This document shows, piece by piece, positions 24,452 through 32,594 of a DNA stretch of 64,000 nt. A model generated the notes under the pieces. That model saw only the letters and a program-made list of their open reading frames with translations. It made no database searches and had not been told where the DNA came from. The first letter of the stretch is position 1; each line of letters opens with the position of its first letter. Origin of the DNA: Streptomyces marincola (lineage in GTDB: Bacteria > Actinomycetota > Actinomycetes > Streptomycetales > Streptomycetaceae); NCBI RefSeq assembly GCF_020410765.1, contig NZ_CP084541.1, positions 4,607,001-4,671,000 of the forward strand, read 5' to 3'. Both the position numbers and the translations under genes were made by a program.

Positions 24452-25294
24452 GTGAACACCCCTCCACACGCACCGAGTTCTATCGCAGCGAATCCGGCGG
24501 CGGACGCGGAGATCGACGTGTCCGTGCGCAACGACGCACGCGTCTGGGACCACTGGCTCGGCGGCCGGCACACCTTCGCCGTGGACCGGGCCGCGGGCAA
24601 CCGGCTGGCCATGGAGTTTCCCGGCCTCCTCGAAAAGGTCAGGACGACCCGGCACTTCCTGGGGCGCGCGGTCGGCCACCTGGCCGGGGAGGCCGGCATC
24701 GACCAGTTCCTCGACGTCGGAGCGGGACTGCCCACGTCCGGCAGCACCCACGAGGTCGCCGGGCGCGCCGTTCCCACGGCGCGCGTCGTCTACGTCGACA
24801 ACAATCCGCAGGTCGTGCGGTACGCGCGCCGCATCCTCGCCGGGACGCGAAGGGACGCCGTCGCCTACGCGGAGGCCGACCTCCACCGGACCGAGGACGT
24901 GCTGGCCGCCGCGGCCCGCACGCTCGACCTGTCCCGGCCGGTCGCCCTCGTCCTGAGCGGCATCCTCGGCCACGCCCCGACCCACGAGCAGGCGTGCGCG
25001 ACCGTCGAGAGGCTGATGGCCGCGCTGCCCTCGGGCAGTTACCTGCTGGCCCACGACATGTCGGACACCCTGCCGGACTGGTGCGCCCTCCAGGCCCGGC
25101 ACAACAGCTCCAATCCCTTCCCCTACCACCTGCGGTCCGCCGAGCGCATCGCCGCCTACTTCGCGGGGCTCGACCTCGTGCCGCCGGGCGTCGTCCCCGT
25201 GGTGTCGTGGCGACCGGACGAGCTGGACCCGTACGGGCCCGACTGGACCGCGCTCGTGACCGACATCGTGGGCGGCGTCGGGCGCAAGCCCTGA
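24452..25294 (+). CDS. SAM-dependent methyltransferase, DUF574/PF04672 type
   Basis: A 280-residue protein of the DUF574 family, common and often multi-copy in Streptomyces. It opens with the family's RNDARVWDHWLGGRHTFAVD signature, binds SAM through FLDVGAGLPTSGSTHEVAGR and VVYVDNNPQVVRYARRIL, and has the later LSGILGHAP and GSYLLAHDMSD segments. Substrates of the family are mostly unknown. I chose the GTG at 24452. An in-frame start 12 codons upstream exists, but no strong ribosome-binding site marks either. It may belong to the same pathway as the upstream operon, but the 523-bp gap argues for separate control. Confidence 0.82.
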   Translation: MNTPPHAPSSIAANPAADAEIDVSVRNDARVWDHWLGGRHTFAVDRAAGNRLAMEFPGLLEKVRTTRHFLGRAVGHLAGEAGIDQFLDVGAGLPTSGSTHEVAGRAVPTARVVYVDNNPQVVRYARRILAGTRRDAVAYAEADLHRTEDVLAAAARTLDLSRPVALVLSGILGHAPTHEQACATVERLMAALPSGSYLLAHDMSDTLPDWCALQARHNSSNPFPYHLRSAERIAAYFAGLDLVPPGVVPVVSWRPDELDPYGPDWTALVTDIVGGVGRKP

Positions 25295-25347
25295 TCGCCG
25301 CGCGCCCCGCCACCCGCACGTCCGCCACGAGGCCGAAGGAGGCCATC

Positions 25348-26166
25348 ATGTACTCCACCCTCGCGCCAGAACGCCACCGCGCCCTCGGCTCGGGCCCCCG
25401 CACCCGCCCCTTCTACGACCTGCTGTGCCGCCTGCCCGACGACCTGCCAGGACGCCCCGCGCGCATCGTCGACCTCGGCTGCGGCACCGGGGAACTCACC
25501 AGTGTCCTCGCCGGACGCTGGCCCGACGCGCGCATCACGGGACTCGACATCTCCGGGGCCTCCCTGGCCGAGTCCGGGCGCTGGGCGGGACCGACGCCGG
25601 GCGGCGGCCATCTCGCCTTCGGCGCCGCCGACATCGCGGAATGGGTCCCCAAGTCCCCCCTGGACTTGGTCTTCTCCAACGCCGCGATCCAGTGGGTGCC
25701 CCGGCACCAGGACCTGTTCGCCACATGGACGCGCACCCTCGTGCCCGGCGGCCTCTTCGCCTTCCAGGTCCCGGACAACGCCGCCGCCCGCAGCCACATC
25801 GTGCTGCGCGAGGTGTGCGCGAGCCCTCGGTGGCGGGAACGCCTCGGGCCCGAGGCGGTGCAGGTCCCCGAGACGCCGTCGCCCGCCGTCTACCTCGACC
25901 GGCTGGCCGGCCTCGGCTTCGCGGTGGACACCTGGGAGACGACGTACTCGCACATCCTGCCGGCGGAGGACCCGTTCGGGAGCTGGGTGCGCGGCACGGG
26001 CATGCGCCCGCTGCTGGCGGCGCTCGCCGACGAGCCGGGAGCGGGCGAGGCGTTCCTTGCCGACTACCGGGCCCGGCTGGAGGCCGCGTACCCCGCCGCG
26101 CCGCACGGGACCGTCTTCACGTTCCGCCGCGTCTTCGTGGTCGCCCGGCGCGTCGCCGCCGTGTGA
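25348..26166 (+). CDS. tam: Trans-aconitate 2-methyltransferase-like enzyme
   Basis: A 272-residue class I methyltransferase. IVDLGCGTGELTSVLAGRWP is the SAM-binding motif I, ARITGLDISGASL motif II and WVPKSPLDLVFSNAAIQWVP the Tam-typical motif. The C-terminal part (PSPAVYLDRLAGLGFAVDTW, then FGSWVRGTGMRPLLAAL) matches trans-aconitate methyltransferases, which detoxify trans-aconitate formed from cis-aconitate. A strong GAAGGAGG precedes the ATG. The gene follows the DUF574 gene by 53 bp and may be co-transcribed with it. A different carboxylic acid substrate cannot be excluded. Confidence 0.82.
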   Translation: MYSTLAPERHRALGSGPRTRPFYDLLCRLPDDLPGRPARIVDLGCGTGELTSVLAGRWPDARITGLDISGASLAESGRWAGPTPGGGHLAFGAADIAEWVPKSPLDLVFSNAAIQWVPRHQDLFATWTRTLVPGGLFAFQVPDNAAARSHIVLREVCASPRWRERLGPEAVQVPETPSPAVYLDRLAGLGFAVDTWETTYSHILPAEDPFGSWVRGTGMRPLLAALADEPGAGEAFLADYRARLEAAYPAAPHGTVFTFRRVFVVARRVAAV

Positions 26167-26532
26167 CCGTCCCCGTGCCGCCGGTCCCGTGTCCGTGCCC
26201 CGGGCCGGGACGGGCCGGCCTGGCGCGGCTGCCTTCGGAGCCGCGGCCCTGATCGACCCCTATTCGCCCGGTGGGGTGTCGCATCCGGCCCGCGCGGCGG
26301 CGACCCTGGGAGCAGACTGCCCGCCGCCCGCCGTTCGCGGTGGCCGGCGGCACCGCGAACGGCGGGTCCCGGCGCCGCGCCGGGAGCCGGTGAGCGCGGC
26401 GGACGAGGTGCGCGGGTCCAGGTCCCGCGCGAACGCCGGTCCGCGGGGCGGCCGTCGCTCCGCGGCCGGGGTCGCGGCCGGCGGCGGCACCTCGGGACAG
26501 CGACCGCGACGGAGAGGAATCGGCAGACCACC
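26167..26532. other. Gap between tam and the SnoaL-like gene
   Basis: 366 bp without a gene. Its only strong feature is the perfect hairpin at 26327-26366; the remainder is very GC-rich and unstructured to the eye. Confidence 0.5.
26327..26366. terminator. Strong perfect hairpin after tam
   Basis: Perfect 16-nt arms (26327-26342 beginning CCCGCCGTTCGCGGTG, and 26351-26366) with an 8-nt loop, 160 bp after the tam stop. No T-tract follows. Termination is the simplest role. Confidence 0.55.
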
Positions 26533-27039
26533 ATGGACACAGCAGCCGTGCGCATCCCCGGCGACACCGGGCACCTCGACCCGGCGTTCCTGGCAGACCG
26601 GGCCGCGATCCAGGACCTCGTCGTCGGGTTCGCCCTGTACTTCGACGCCGGTGACTTCGAGGGCCTCGCGGAGCTGCTGACCGAGGACGCGTGCTACGAG
26701 ATCCTGTCGGCGCCCGAGGGGACCCCGTCCCTCGCCGTCTCGCGCGAGGAGATCATCCGCGTGATGTCCGGCATCTGGCAGCACAACCTGGACACGCTGC
26801 GCGGTTTCCAGCGGCACGTCACGACCAACGTCCTGGTGACCCGCCTCGACGCGGAGCAGGCCGAGGCGCGTTCCCTGCTCACCTCCACGTTCGCCCACGA
26901 GGACGGACGCCACGAGGTGCGGCGCACCGGCGCCTACGTGGACATCCTGCGGAAGCGGGACGGCCGCTGGCGCCTGCACCACCGGCGCCTCCACCTCAGG
27001 CAGGTGCCGTCCCCGGCCGCCGCGCCCGCGTCCGCCTGA
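26533..27039 (+). CDS. SnoaL/NTF2-like protein
   Basis: A 168-residue protein with an NTF2-like fold: helix AAIQDLVVGFALYFDAGDFE, acidic segment GLAELLTEDACYEIL, then strands RHVTTNVLVTRLDAEQAEAR and RTGAYVDILRKRDGRWRLHH, which close the cone. The family includes polyketide cyclases, dehydratases and ring-hydroxylating dioxygenase beta-like subunits. The sequence does not decide between them. It has no close operon partner (366 bp upstream) and ends against a strong terminator, so a link to the biosynthetic operon is only positional. Confidence 0.75.
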   Translation: MDTAAVRIPGDTGHLDPAFLADRAAIQDLVVGFALYFDAGDFEGLAELLTEDACYEILSAPEGTPSLAVSREEIIRVMSGIWQHNLDTLRGFQRHVTTNVLVTRLDAEQAEARSLLTSTFAHEDGRHEVRRTGAYVDILRKRDGRWRLHHRRLHLRQVPSPAAAPASA

Positions 27040-27062
27040 ACCGCCGTCCCGCCCGGCGGCCT

Positions 27063-27107
27063 CGCGCCCCCGCCGGGCCCCGGTCTCCGGGGCCCGGCGG
27101 GGGCGCG
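27063..27107. terminator. Bidirectional terminator
   Basis: Perfect 21-nt arms (27063-27083 and 27087-27107) with a TCT loop sit exactly between the convergent SnoaL-like and VOC genes. Confidence 0.85.
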
Positions 27108-27112
27108 GCGCG

Positions 27113-27553
27113 TCAGCCGGTCCGTTCGGCGAGGGCGACGACGATGCCCGCGGGGCCGCGCAGGGAGCAGGGCCGGTAGGCGTCCTCGTAGCGCGCGATC
27201 CCGCCGAGGAGTTCGGCGCCGTGGGCGCGCGGGCGGGCGACGGTGCCGTCGATGTCGTCGACGGCGAACATGACGCGGTGCGGGCCCAGCGTGTGGGGCG
27301 GCGGGTCCTCCGGGCCGGGACGGGTGGCCGCGGGGGCGAGGTACCCGGTCAGCTCCAGCCTGCCGTGGCCGTCGGGGGTCCGCATCATCGCGATGCCGCT
27401 CTCGACGCCGTCGAGTCCGACGGCGCCGTCCGCCCAGGGGCCCTCGACGCGCGCCCTGCCCTCCACTTCGGGGCCGGGAGCGGTGAAGAACGCGGCGGCC
27501 GCGTCCAGGTCGTCGACGACGATGGCGACGTTGTCCATCCGCTGAACGGGCAT
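27113..27553 (-). CDS. VOC-family (glyoxalase/dioxygenase-fold) protein
   Basis: A 146-residue vicinal-oxygen-chelate protein with paired beta-alpha-beta-beta-beta modules: MDNVAIVVDDLDAAAAFFTA in the first half and PHRVMFAVDDIDGTVARPRA in the second. One of the usual metal ligands, the His near the N-terminus, is Asn here (MDNVAIV), so a canonical metalloenzyme activity is doubtful. The ATG at 27553 gives the normal length. It is divergent from the DIP1984 gene by 126 bp. The substrate is unknown. Confidence 0.8.
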   Translation of the reverse strand: MPVQRMDNVAIVVDDLDAAAAFFTAPGPEVEGRARVEGPWADGAVGLDGVESGIAMMRTPDGHGRLELTGYLAPAATRPGPEDPPPHTLGPHRVMFAVDDIDGTVARPRAHGAELLGGIARYEDAYRPCSLRGPAGIVVALAERTG

Positions 27554-27679
27554 GGCGCCGAGCGTATGCCCCGGGCCGGTGCGGCGCGGGGCGCGTGGGC
27601 CGGGCGCGTGGGCCGTACGGCGGTTCGGCATACTGCGTCCGGTGACGTGCCGGGGCACGGAGACGGGAGGCGCCTGGTC

Positions 27680-28150
27680 GTGAAGCTGGCCGAAGCACTC
27701 GTGCTGCGCGCGGACGCCGCGCGCCGGGTCGAGCAGTTGCGCGCCCGGGTGGTGGGCAGCGCGCGCCATCAGGAGGGGGAGGCCCCCGCCGAGGACGCGG
27801 CGGCGCTGCTGGCCGAAGCCGACCTGGCGCTCGACGAGTTGGAAAGCCTGATCCGGCGGATCAACCGGACGAACGCCGCCACGACGATCGACAGGGGCAC
27901 CACGCTCACCGACGCGCTCGCGCGCCGGGACGTGCTGCGCCTGCGGCACGCGCTGGTCACCTCGGCGGCCGACGCGGCGTCCGGGCGCGACCAGCGCGGC
28001 GGCATGCGGCAGTTGCGGTCGGAGCTCGCGATGCTCTCCGCGCTTCCCGTGCCCGCGCTGCGGGCCCGTGCGGACGAACTCGCGCGCGAGATCCGGCAGA
28101 CCGACATCGCCATCCAGCGGACGAACTGGGAGGCCGACCTGCTGGAGTGA
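27680..28150 (+). CDS. DIP1984-family protein
   Basis: A 156-residue, almost wholly helical protein of the DIP1984 (septicolysin-like) family. KLAEALVLRADAARRVEQLR begins it, DLALDELESLIRRINRTNA is the family's central signature, and IRQTDIAIQRTNWEADLLE ends it. Members are widespread in actinobacteria with no established function; a coiled-coil oligomer is likely. The GTG at 27680 lies behind GGGAGGCG. It appears monocistronic. Confidence 0.85.
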   Translation: MKLAEALVLRADAARRVEQLRARVVGSARHQEGEAPAEDAAALLAEADLALDELESLIRRINRTNAATTIDRGTTLTDALARRDVLRLRHALVTSAADAASGRDQRGGMRQLRSELAMLSALPVPALRARADELAREIRQTDIAIQRTNWEADLLE

Positions 28151-28463
28151 GCGGACGGGCGACGCGGAGCGGGTAGCCGTTCACGGAGGCGTGCACACAC
28201 CGCGGCCGGCGGTTCGTTCCGGCCTTCTGGTGCGCGGGGAGCAGCGCAGGGGTTCGATTCCTCTCGATACCGGGCAGCTCAGCACCGCGCACAGGTGACC
28301 GTGCACCGCGCACACCTCATCACCAGGTGCAGATCCGTGCGGCGAGGGCGGGAACGGGGTTCCTCCGCGGCGCGGGCGCGCCGGGCGCACGGCGCGTCCG
28401 GCGCGCCGGCTCGCGGCCGGGTGCGCCGCGCTCACGCGCCGCGCACCCGGGGCGCGGGCGCGT
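28151..28463. other. Convergent intergenic region with a tRNA-3'-end-like segment
   Basis: 313 bp between convergent genes. At 28248-28264 a 5-bp stem with the loop TTCGATT looks like a tRNA T-arm, and CGATACC follows as if it were the 3' acceptor strand. No matching D-arm, anticodon arm or 5' acceptor strand is present within tRNA length, so this is not a working tRNA gene. GCACCGCGCACA occurs twice, about 20 bp apart, near 28282-28313. The 28340-28460 part is very GC-rich. Confidence 0.4.
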
Positions 28464-29087
28464 TCAGATGTGGCCCTCACGCAGTGCCCAGGCCACCGCG
28501 TGCGCCCGGTTGCGGAGCCGTAATCGGGTGGTGAGCCCGTGCACCACGTTCTTGACGGTCCGTTCCGAGCACGAGAGCGCGGCGGCGATCTCCGCCGTGT
28601 CGAGCCCGTCGGCGACCAGCCGCAGCACGTCCGTCTCGCGCGGCGTGAGCCCCGTCGCGGGGACGCCGGCCCGGCCGGGCGCGGACCGGTGGAGCGCGCC
28701 CACCCGGTCGATCAGCCGGTCGAGGAGGTCGGGCGGCAGGTCGCCCCCGCCCCGGGCCGCCGCGCGCACGGCGCGCGCGAGCCGGTCCCCCGTGGCCTCG
28801 TGGCGCCACACGATGGCGCCGACCCCGCAGTCCATGACGTCGAGCAGCGCGGACTCGCGCAGCGCGCGGACGACCAGAACGGCGCGCGCCCCCTCGGCCC
28901 GCACGGCCCGGCGCAGCCGGTCGAGTCCCGCGGCGTCGAGGGTGTCCACGACGAGCAGGGCCACCGTTCCCCGCGGGGTGTCCTCCCGCGGGGAGTCCTG
29001 TGCCTCGCGGAGCTCCAACTCGGGGTGGCGGCGCAACTGGCTGAGCACGCCCTCGCGGGATATCGGGTCCTGGGCGTGCACCGTCAC
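28464..29087 (-). CDS. LuxR-type response-regulator-like transcription factor
   Basis: About 207 residues. An N-terminal receiver-like domain (VTVHAQDPISREGVLSQLRR, VALLVVDTLDAAGLDRLRRA) is followed by a GerE/LuxR helix-turn-helix (GLTPRETDVLRLVADGLDTA, then CSERTVKNVVHGLTTRL). The acidic pocket is reduced, so phosphorylation is uncertain and no sensor kinase gene is nearby. The frame stays open to a TTG at 29189. I prefer the GTG at 29087 because AGGA lies about ten bases upstream and conserved sequence begins there. Its target is unknown. Confidence 0.8.
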   Translation of the reverse strand: MTVHAQDPISREGVLSQLRRHPELELREAQDSPREDTPRGTVALLVVDTLDAAGLDRLRRAVRAEGARAVLVVRALRESALLDVMDCGVGAIVWRHEATGDRLARAVRAAARGGGDLPPDLLDRLIDRVGALHRSAPGRAGVPATGLTPRETDVLRLVADGLDTAEIAAALSCSERTVKNVVHGLTTRLRLRNRAHAVAWALREGHI

Positions 29088-29485
29088 GGGGATGCGTTCC
29101 TGGGGCCACCCGTATGCCCCGGGCCGCGTGGCCGTGCGGCGGCCCGCCGTCGTGCCGCCCGCGTCTGTGGTCCGGTGTGAAGTGCGCAACCGTCTGTCTC
29201 CCCTGGTCCACGTGGTGGCCGCCGGCGGAGCGGCGGCCCGTGTGCGCGGAAGTCGTCCGGGGCCCGGCCGCCGTTCCCGGCGCCGGGCCGTGCTCTCCGG
29301 TTACCCCGGCGGGGCGGCCGGAGTCGCCCGTGCCGGGGCGCGCGTCCCGGCGGCTCACGGCGCTGTGAGGGGCCCGGGCGCCGACGACGAGGGCTCCCGG
29401 TGGGGCCACCGGCCGTCGGTCGCGCGGCGATTGTGCCACGCGCACGCGAACGGGGCGCACCCGGCGGCCTCGGCGCGCGTGTCGG

Positions 29486-31141
29486 TCAGGCGCCGGTGCC
29501 CGTACAGGTGAGGGTGCCGGGAGCCGCGGAACCGCCGGTGGCGACGAAGCCGAACGTGACGGTGCCGCCCGCCGGGATCGCGCCGTTCCACGCGGTGTTG
29601 CGCACGGTGATGGCTCCGCTGGTGCCGGTGCTCACGCCGTTCCACAGGTTCGCGACGCTCTGGCCGGGCGGCAGGGTCATGCCGACGGACCAGCCGTTCA
29701 GCGGGCCGGTGCGGACGTTGCGCACCGTCACCTCGCTCTGGTGGCCGCCGGCCCAGGTGCTGACCGTCCTGTGGCTGGCGACGCAGGCGTCGGTGGTGCC
29801 GCCGTCATCACCGCCGCCTCCGTCGTCACCGCCGCCGCCGTCGTCGCCACCGCCGCCGTCGTCACCGCCGCCGCCGTCGTCGGTCAGGACGGGGGTCTGC
29901 CAGTTCCGCCAGGCGGACAGGTCGCCCGACTTGCTCGCGGCGACCCGGAACAGGCCGGGCCCCTCGCCCGAACCGAGCAGGAACGCCCGGATGTGCTGTT
30001 GCAGCGGGCCCCGCCACTCGGACCTGGAGGCGCAGTGGGTGCCGTCCTGGACGTCGGACCAGTAGCTGATGTTGTTCCCGGCGCCGAGCGCCTTGTAGAC
30101 CTCGGCCCCGCCCCGCGCGGCCACGCTCCCGGACCTGGCGCCCAGCCAGTCGACGTGCGGGTTCTCCATGATGAACAGCCCGCGCGGCGCCACCATGCCG
30201 ACGATCTCGTGGGTGTCGACGGGCAGCCTGGCCGGGTCGCCCGTGTACGAGCCGAACGCGTCGCCGAACCACGGCTGCTCCGAGTACGCGCTGCTCAGCG
30301 GCTGGGCGCCGGACTCGCCCGGAATCCCGCGCAGGATCGGCGCGCCCGCCGTTCCCGACTCGATCGGCATGGTCAGCGCGATGCGCTGGTCGAACGCGCC
30401 GGCCACGAACGCGCCCTTGCCGAACCGCGAACACCCGGTGACGCCGGTCGCCTCCGCCCGCAGCAGGCTGCCGTCGGAGCGTTCGACGACGTCGATGATC
30501 CGGCTCACGCCCCAGGACCAGGCCATCAGCAGGCCGGTGCTGCTCGACGCGCCGTAGAGGCTGTAGAACGCGCCCTGCTTGTTGTTCCTCGGCGTGCCCT
30601 CCCTGCCCACCGCGTAGGGGTCGAAGTTGATGACGGCGGCACCGGCCGCCTTGATGGCGGCCGTGTCGGCGCCGAACCCGCCGAGCACGACGACGGCGGG
30701 GAACGGCCCGGTGCCGCTCGGCAGTTCCACGCTCGCCGAGAAACTGGCGCTCCTGCCCTGGTCCGAGACGTTCACGGTGATGCCGGTCCTGGAGACCGTG
30801 CCGGTGACGCTCGCGGGCGCGCCGGGCTTCTGCCCGTAGACGGTGCGCTCGGCCAGTTCCCTGATCTCCGCCCGCCGGCACCGCCAGTCGGACCGGTCGG
30901 TCACGCGCGTGCCGTCCAGCCGCGTGAACGGGTCGGGCAGCAGGGAGGTGGCGGGCGACTGGCCCGGGTCGGGGACGGGGCAGTCGGCGCCGTCGTCCTC
31001 GCTCGCGGGCGCGACCCGGACGGTGGTCGCGGCGGCGCCGGCGGCGCCCGCCTGGGGGGTGAGGGTGGTGGCCGCCAGGCCCGCCAGGGCCACGCAGGCC
31101 GCGGCTGCCCAGGCACGGGGCCGGTATCGGGGTAAGCGCAT
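29486..31141 (-). CDS. Secreted glucuronoyl esterase (CE15) with C-terminal CBM2
   Basis: A 551-residue secreted enzyme. A signal peptide (residues 1 to about 34) precedes a CE15 domain with the nucleophile Ser238 in GCSRFGKGAF, Glu261 in MPIESG and His369 in DGTHC. These form the usual triad. Residues 421-450 are an Asp/Gly linker of (GGGGDD) repeats, and 451-551 resemble a family 2 carbohydrate-binding module (TVSTWAGGHQSEVTVRNVRT, WNGVSTGTSGAITVRN). CE15 enzymes cut the ester between lignin and glucuronoxylan, so the role is plant biomass breakdown. I start at the ATG at 31141, where the signal peptide begins. It is transcribed alone, with a 457-bp leader region. Confidence 0.9.
   Translation of the reverse strand: MRLPRYRPRAWAAAACVALAGLAATTLTPQAGAAGAAATTVRVAPASEDDGADCPVPDPGQSPATSLLPDPFTRLDGTRVTDRSDWRCRRAEIRELAERTVYGQKPGAPASVTGTVSRTGITVNVSDQGRSASFSASVELPSGTGPFPAVVVLGGFGADTAAIKAAGAAVINFDPYAVGREGTPRNNKQGAFYSLYGASSSTGLLMAWSWGVSRIIDVVERSDGSLLRAEATGVTGCSRFGKGAFVAGAFDQRIALTMPIESGTAGAPILRGIPGESGAQPLSSAYSEQPWFGDAFGSYTGDPARLPVDTHEIVGMVAPRGLFIMENPHVDWLGARSGSVAARGGAEVYKALGAGNNISYWSDVQDGTHCASRSEWRGPLQQHIRAFLLGSGEGPGLFRVAASKSGDLSAWRNWQTPVLTDDGGGGDDGGGGDDGGGGDDGGGGDDGGTTDACVASHRTVSTWAGGHQSEVTVRNVRTGPLNGWSVGMTLPPGQSVANLWNGVSTGTSGAITVRNTAWNGAIPAGGTVTFGFVATGGSAAPGTLTCTGTGA
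29797..29882. repeat. 18-bp tandem repeat encoding the Asp/Gly linker
   Basis: About four near-identical 18-bp units encode GGGGDD in the linker of the glucuronoyl esterase. Slippage here would change linker length in whole six-residue steps without shifting the frame. Confidence 0.75.
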
Positions 31142-31447
31142 CGGGAACCTCCAGAGGGCGACGCGCGGCCTCGGCCGGACCGCGGTGAGCCACGTCCGTG
31201 CCCGCGCGCCGCGGGGTGGGGAGTGTGCCGGTCCTGCCTCGCGGAAGGTGCCGCCGCGCACGCGCCGGCGGAGCGCAGCGGAGGCGTGCGGATGCCCTGG
31301 CGGTGTGCCGCGCGGGCGGCGGGGCGGGGAGCGGCCCTGAGGAGCGCTTTCAGATTAGGAAGGCGCGCGGGGCGTGACAACACGCGGGACAGGGGTCACT
31401 CAGGTTGGCCGTTCTCGGTCCTCTACCGGTAAGCAGAACGCGTCACA

Positions 31448-31490
31448 GGGCCGGGTGAAGCGGGATGAACTCCCGCACATCACCCGGCCC
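31448..31490 (-). terminator. Hairpin downstream of the siderophore-uptake operon
   Basis: Outer arms of 11 nt (GGGCCGGGTGA at 31448-31458 and its complement at 31480-31490) enclose a second 5-bp stem (CGGGA/TCCCG). It lies about 110 bp past the stop of the binding-protein gene and fits a terminator for that operon. Confidence 0.6.
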
Positions 31491-31521
31491 TTACCCCTCA
31501 GGGCAATGGAACGTACCGGCC

Positions 31522-31556
31522 ATCTTCCGGAAGTTGGAGGGCTACTTCCGGAAGAT
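31522..31556. repeat. Inverted pair of CTTCCGGAAG palindromes
   Basis: ATCTTCCGGAAGT and its exact complement are separated by 9 bp, and each arm contains the self-complementary 10-mer CTTCCGGAAG. The centres are 22 bp apart, two helical turns. A cooperative two-dimer operator or a hairpin are both possible. Confidence 0.55.
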
Positions 31557-31598
31557 TTTCGGTCCTTCTCCATGCTGCTCAACGGCGTCCAACGGCGG

Positions 31599-32594
31599 CT
31601 ACGAGGAGGCCGGCGGGAGGGTGCGGAGGTACTCGGCGAGCCCCTCCGCGCCGTCGACGATGCGCGGACCGCTGATGGCCTCGTTGTAGTCGAGGATGTG
31701 GAAGTTGCCCGCGCGCACGGCGGGCAGGTCGCGCGTGACGGGCGAGGTGCGCAGGAACTCGATCTTCTCCTCGGCCGGGCGGTCCTGGTATTCGAGGACG
31801 ACGATGACATCCGGCTCGGCCCGCACGACGGCCTCCCAACCGACGCTGGTCCAGCGCTCGGTGAGGTCGGAGAACACGTTCTCGCCGCCCGCGATGCTGA
31901 TGATCTCGTCGGGCGGCGCCTGGTTGCCCGAGGTGAACGGCTGGTCGGTGCCCGAGTCGTAGACGAACACCCGCGGGCGCGGGCCCTCGGGCACGCTCTC
32001 CTCGACGGCGGCGACCCGTTCGCGCAGCCCCGCGACGACCTCCGTCGCGCGGTCCTCGACCCCGAAGATCTCGCCCAGCAGCTCCAGGTCCCGGTAGAGC
32101 CCCTCGAAGGGGTCGAACTCCACCGGGTGGCCCGGGTAGTTGTAGCAGGTCTCGCTGTGCATGAAGCTCTGGATGCCCAGGCCGTCCAGGATCTCGGGCG
32201 TGATGCCGCGCTCTTCGCTGAACCCGGACCGCCAGCCCGCCACCACGAAGTCGGCCTCGGCGTCCACGACCAGTTCCCGGTTGAGCAGGTCGTCGCTGAG
32301 CATGTCGACCTCCGCGTACTCCGCGGCCCAGGGCGACTCCTCCACCGGGGGATTGGCCGGCGGCATGACGTAGCCCCGCACGTGGTCGGTCAGCCCGAGC
32401 GCGAACATCTTGTCGGCGCTGCCGGCCTCGTAGACCACCGCGCGCTGCGGCAGCCGGTACTCCACCTCCTCGCCGCAGCGCGCGACGGTCGTCGTCTCCG
32501 AGTCCGGGCCTTCGCCCGATTCCACGTCCGCGCCGCACGCGGTCAGCAGCAGGCCCGAGGCGGCGAGTGCGGTGGCCGCACGGCGAGGTGTCAT
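31599..32594 (-). CDS. Siderophore/iron ABC transporter substrate-binding lipoprotein
   Basis: A 331-residue lipoprotein with an N-terminal lipobox (LLLTACG) and a class III (helical-backbone) binding fold: VVYEAGSADKMFALGLTDHV, ADFVVAGWRSGFSEERGITP, PRVFVYDSGTDQPFTSGNQA and EPDVIVVLEYQDRPAEEKIE. It would capture a ferric siderophore or similar chelate outside the membrane and deliver it to the FecCD permease. Its ATG overlaps the stop of the ATPase gene (ATGA), so it is the third gene of a permease-ATPase-binding protein operon. The cargo cannot be told from sequence. Confidence 0.88.
   Translation of the reverse strand: MTPRRAATALAASGLLLTACGADVESGEGPDSETTTVARCGEEVEYRLPQRAVVYEAGSADKMFALGLTDHVRGYVMPPANPPVEESPWAAEYAEVDMLSDDLLNRELVVDAEADFVVAGWRSGFSEERGITPEILDGLGIQSFMHSETCYNYPGHPVEFDPFEGLYRDLELLGEIFGVEDRATEVVAGLRERVAAVEESVPEGPRPRVFVYDSGTDQPFTSGNQAPPDEIISIAGGENVFSDLTERWTSVGWEAVVRAEPDVIVVLEYQDRPAEEKIEFLRTSPVTRDLPAVRAGNFHILDYNEAISGPRIVDGAEGLAEYLRTLPPASS

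Larger units (their letters stand above)
31142..31598. promoter_or_regulatory. Region upstream of the glucuronoyl esterase gene
   Basis: 457 bp without a gene between the end of the siderophore-binding protein and the esterase start. It contains a long hairpin (31448-31490) and a double palindrome (31522-31556), both described separately. The remaining sequence contains no obvious promoter pair. Confidence 0.5.

Noticed and set aside
28172..28272. Possible complete tRNA gene ending at the T-arm-like segment
   Set aside because: A GGTA start could pair partly with the 3' strand, but the span is about 101 nt, two of seven acceptor pairs fail, and no D-arm or anticodon arm can be drawn.
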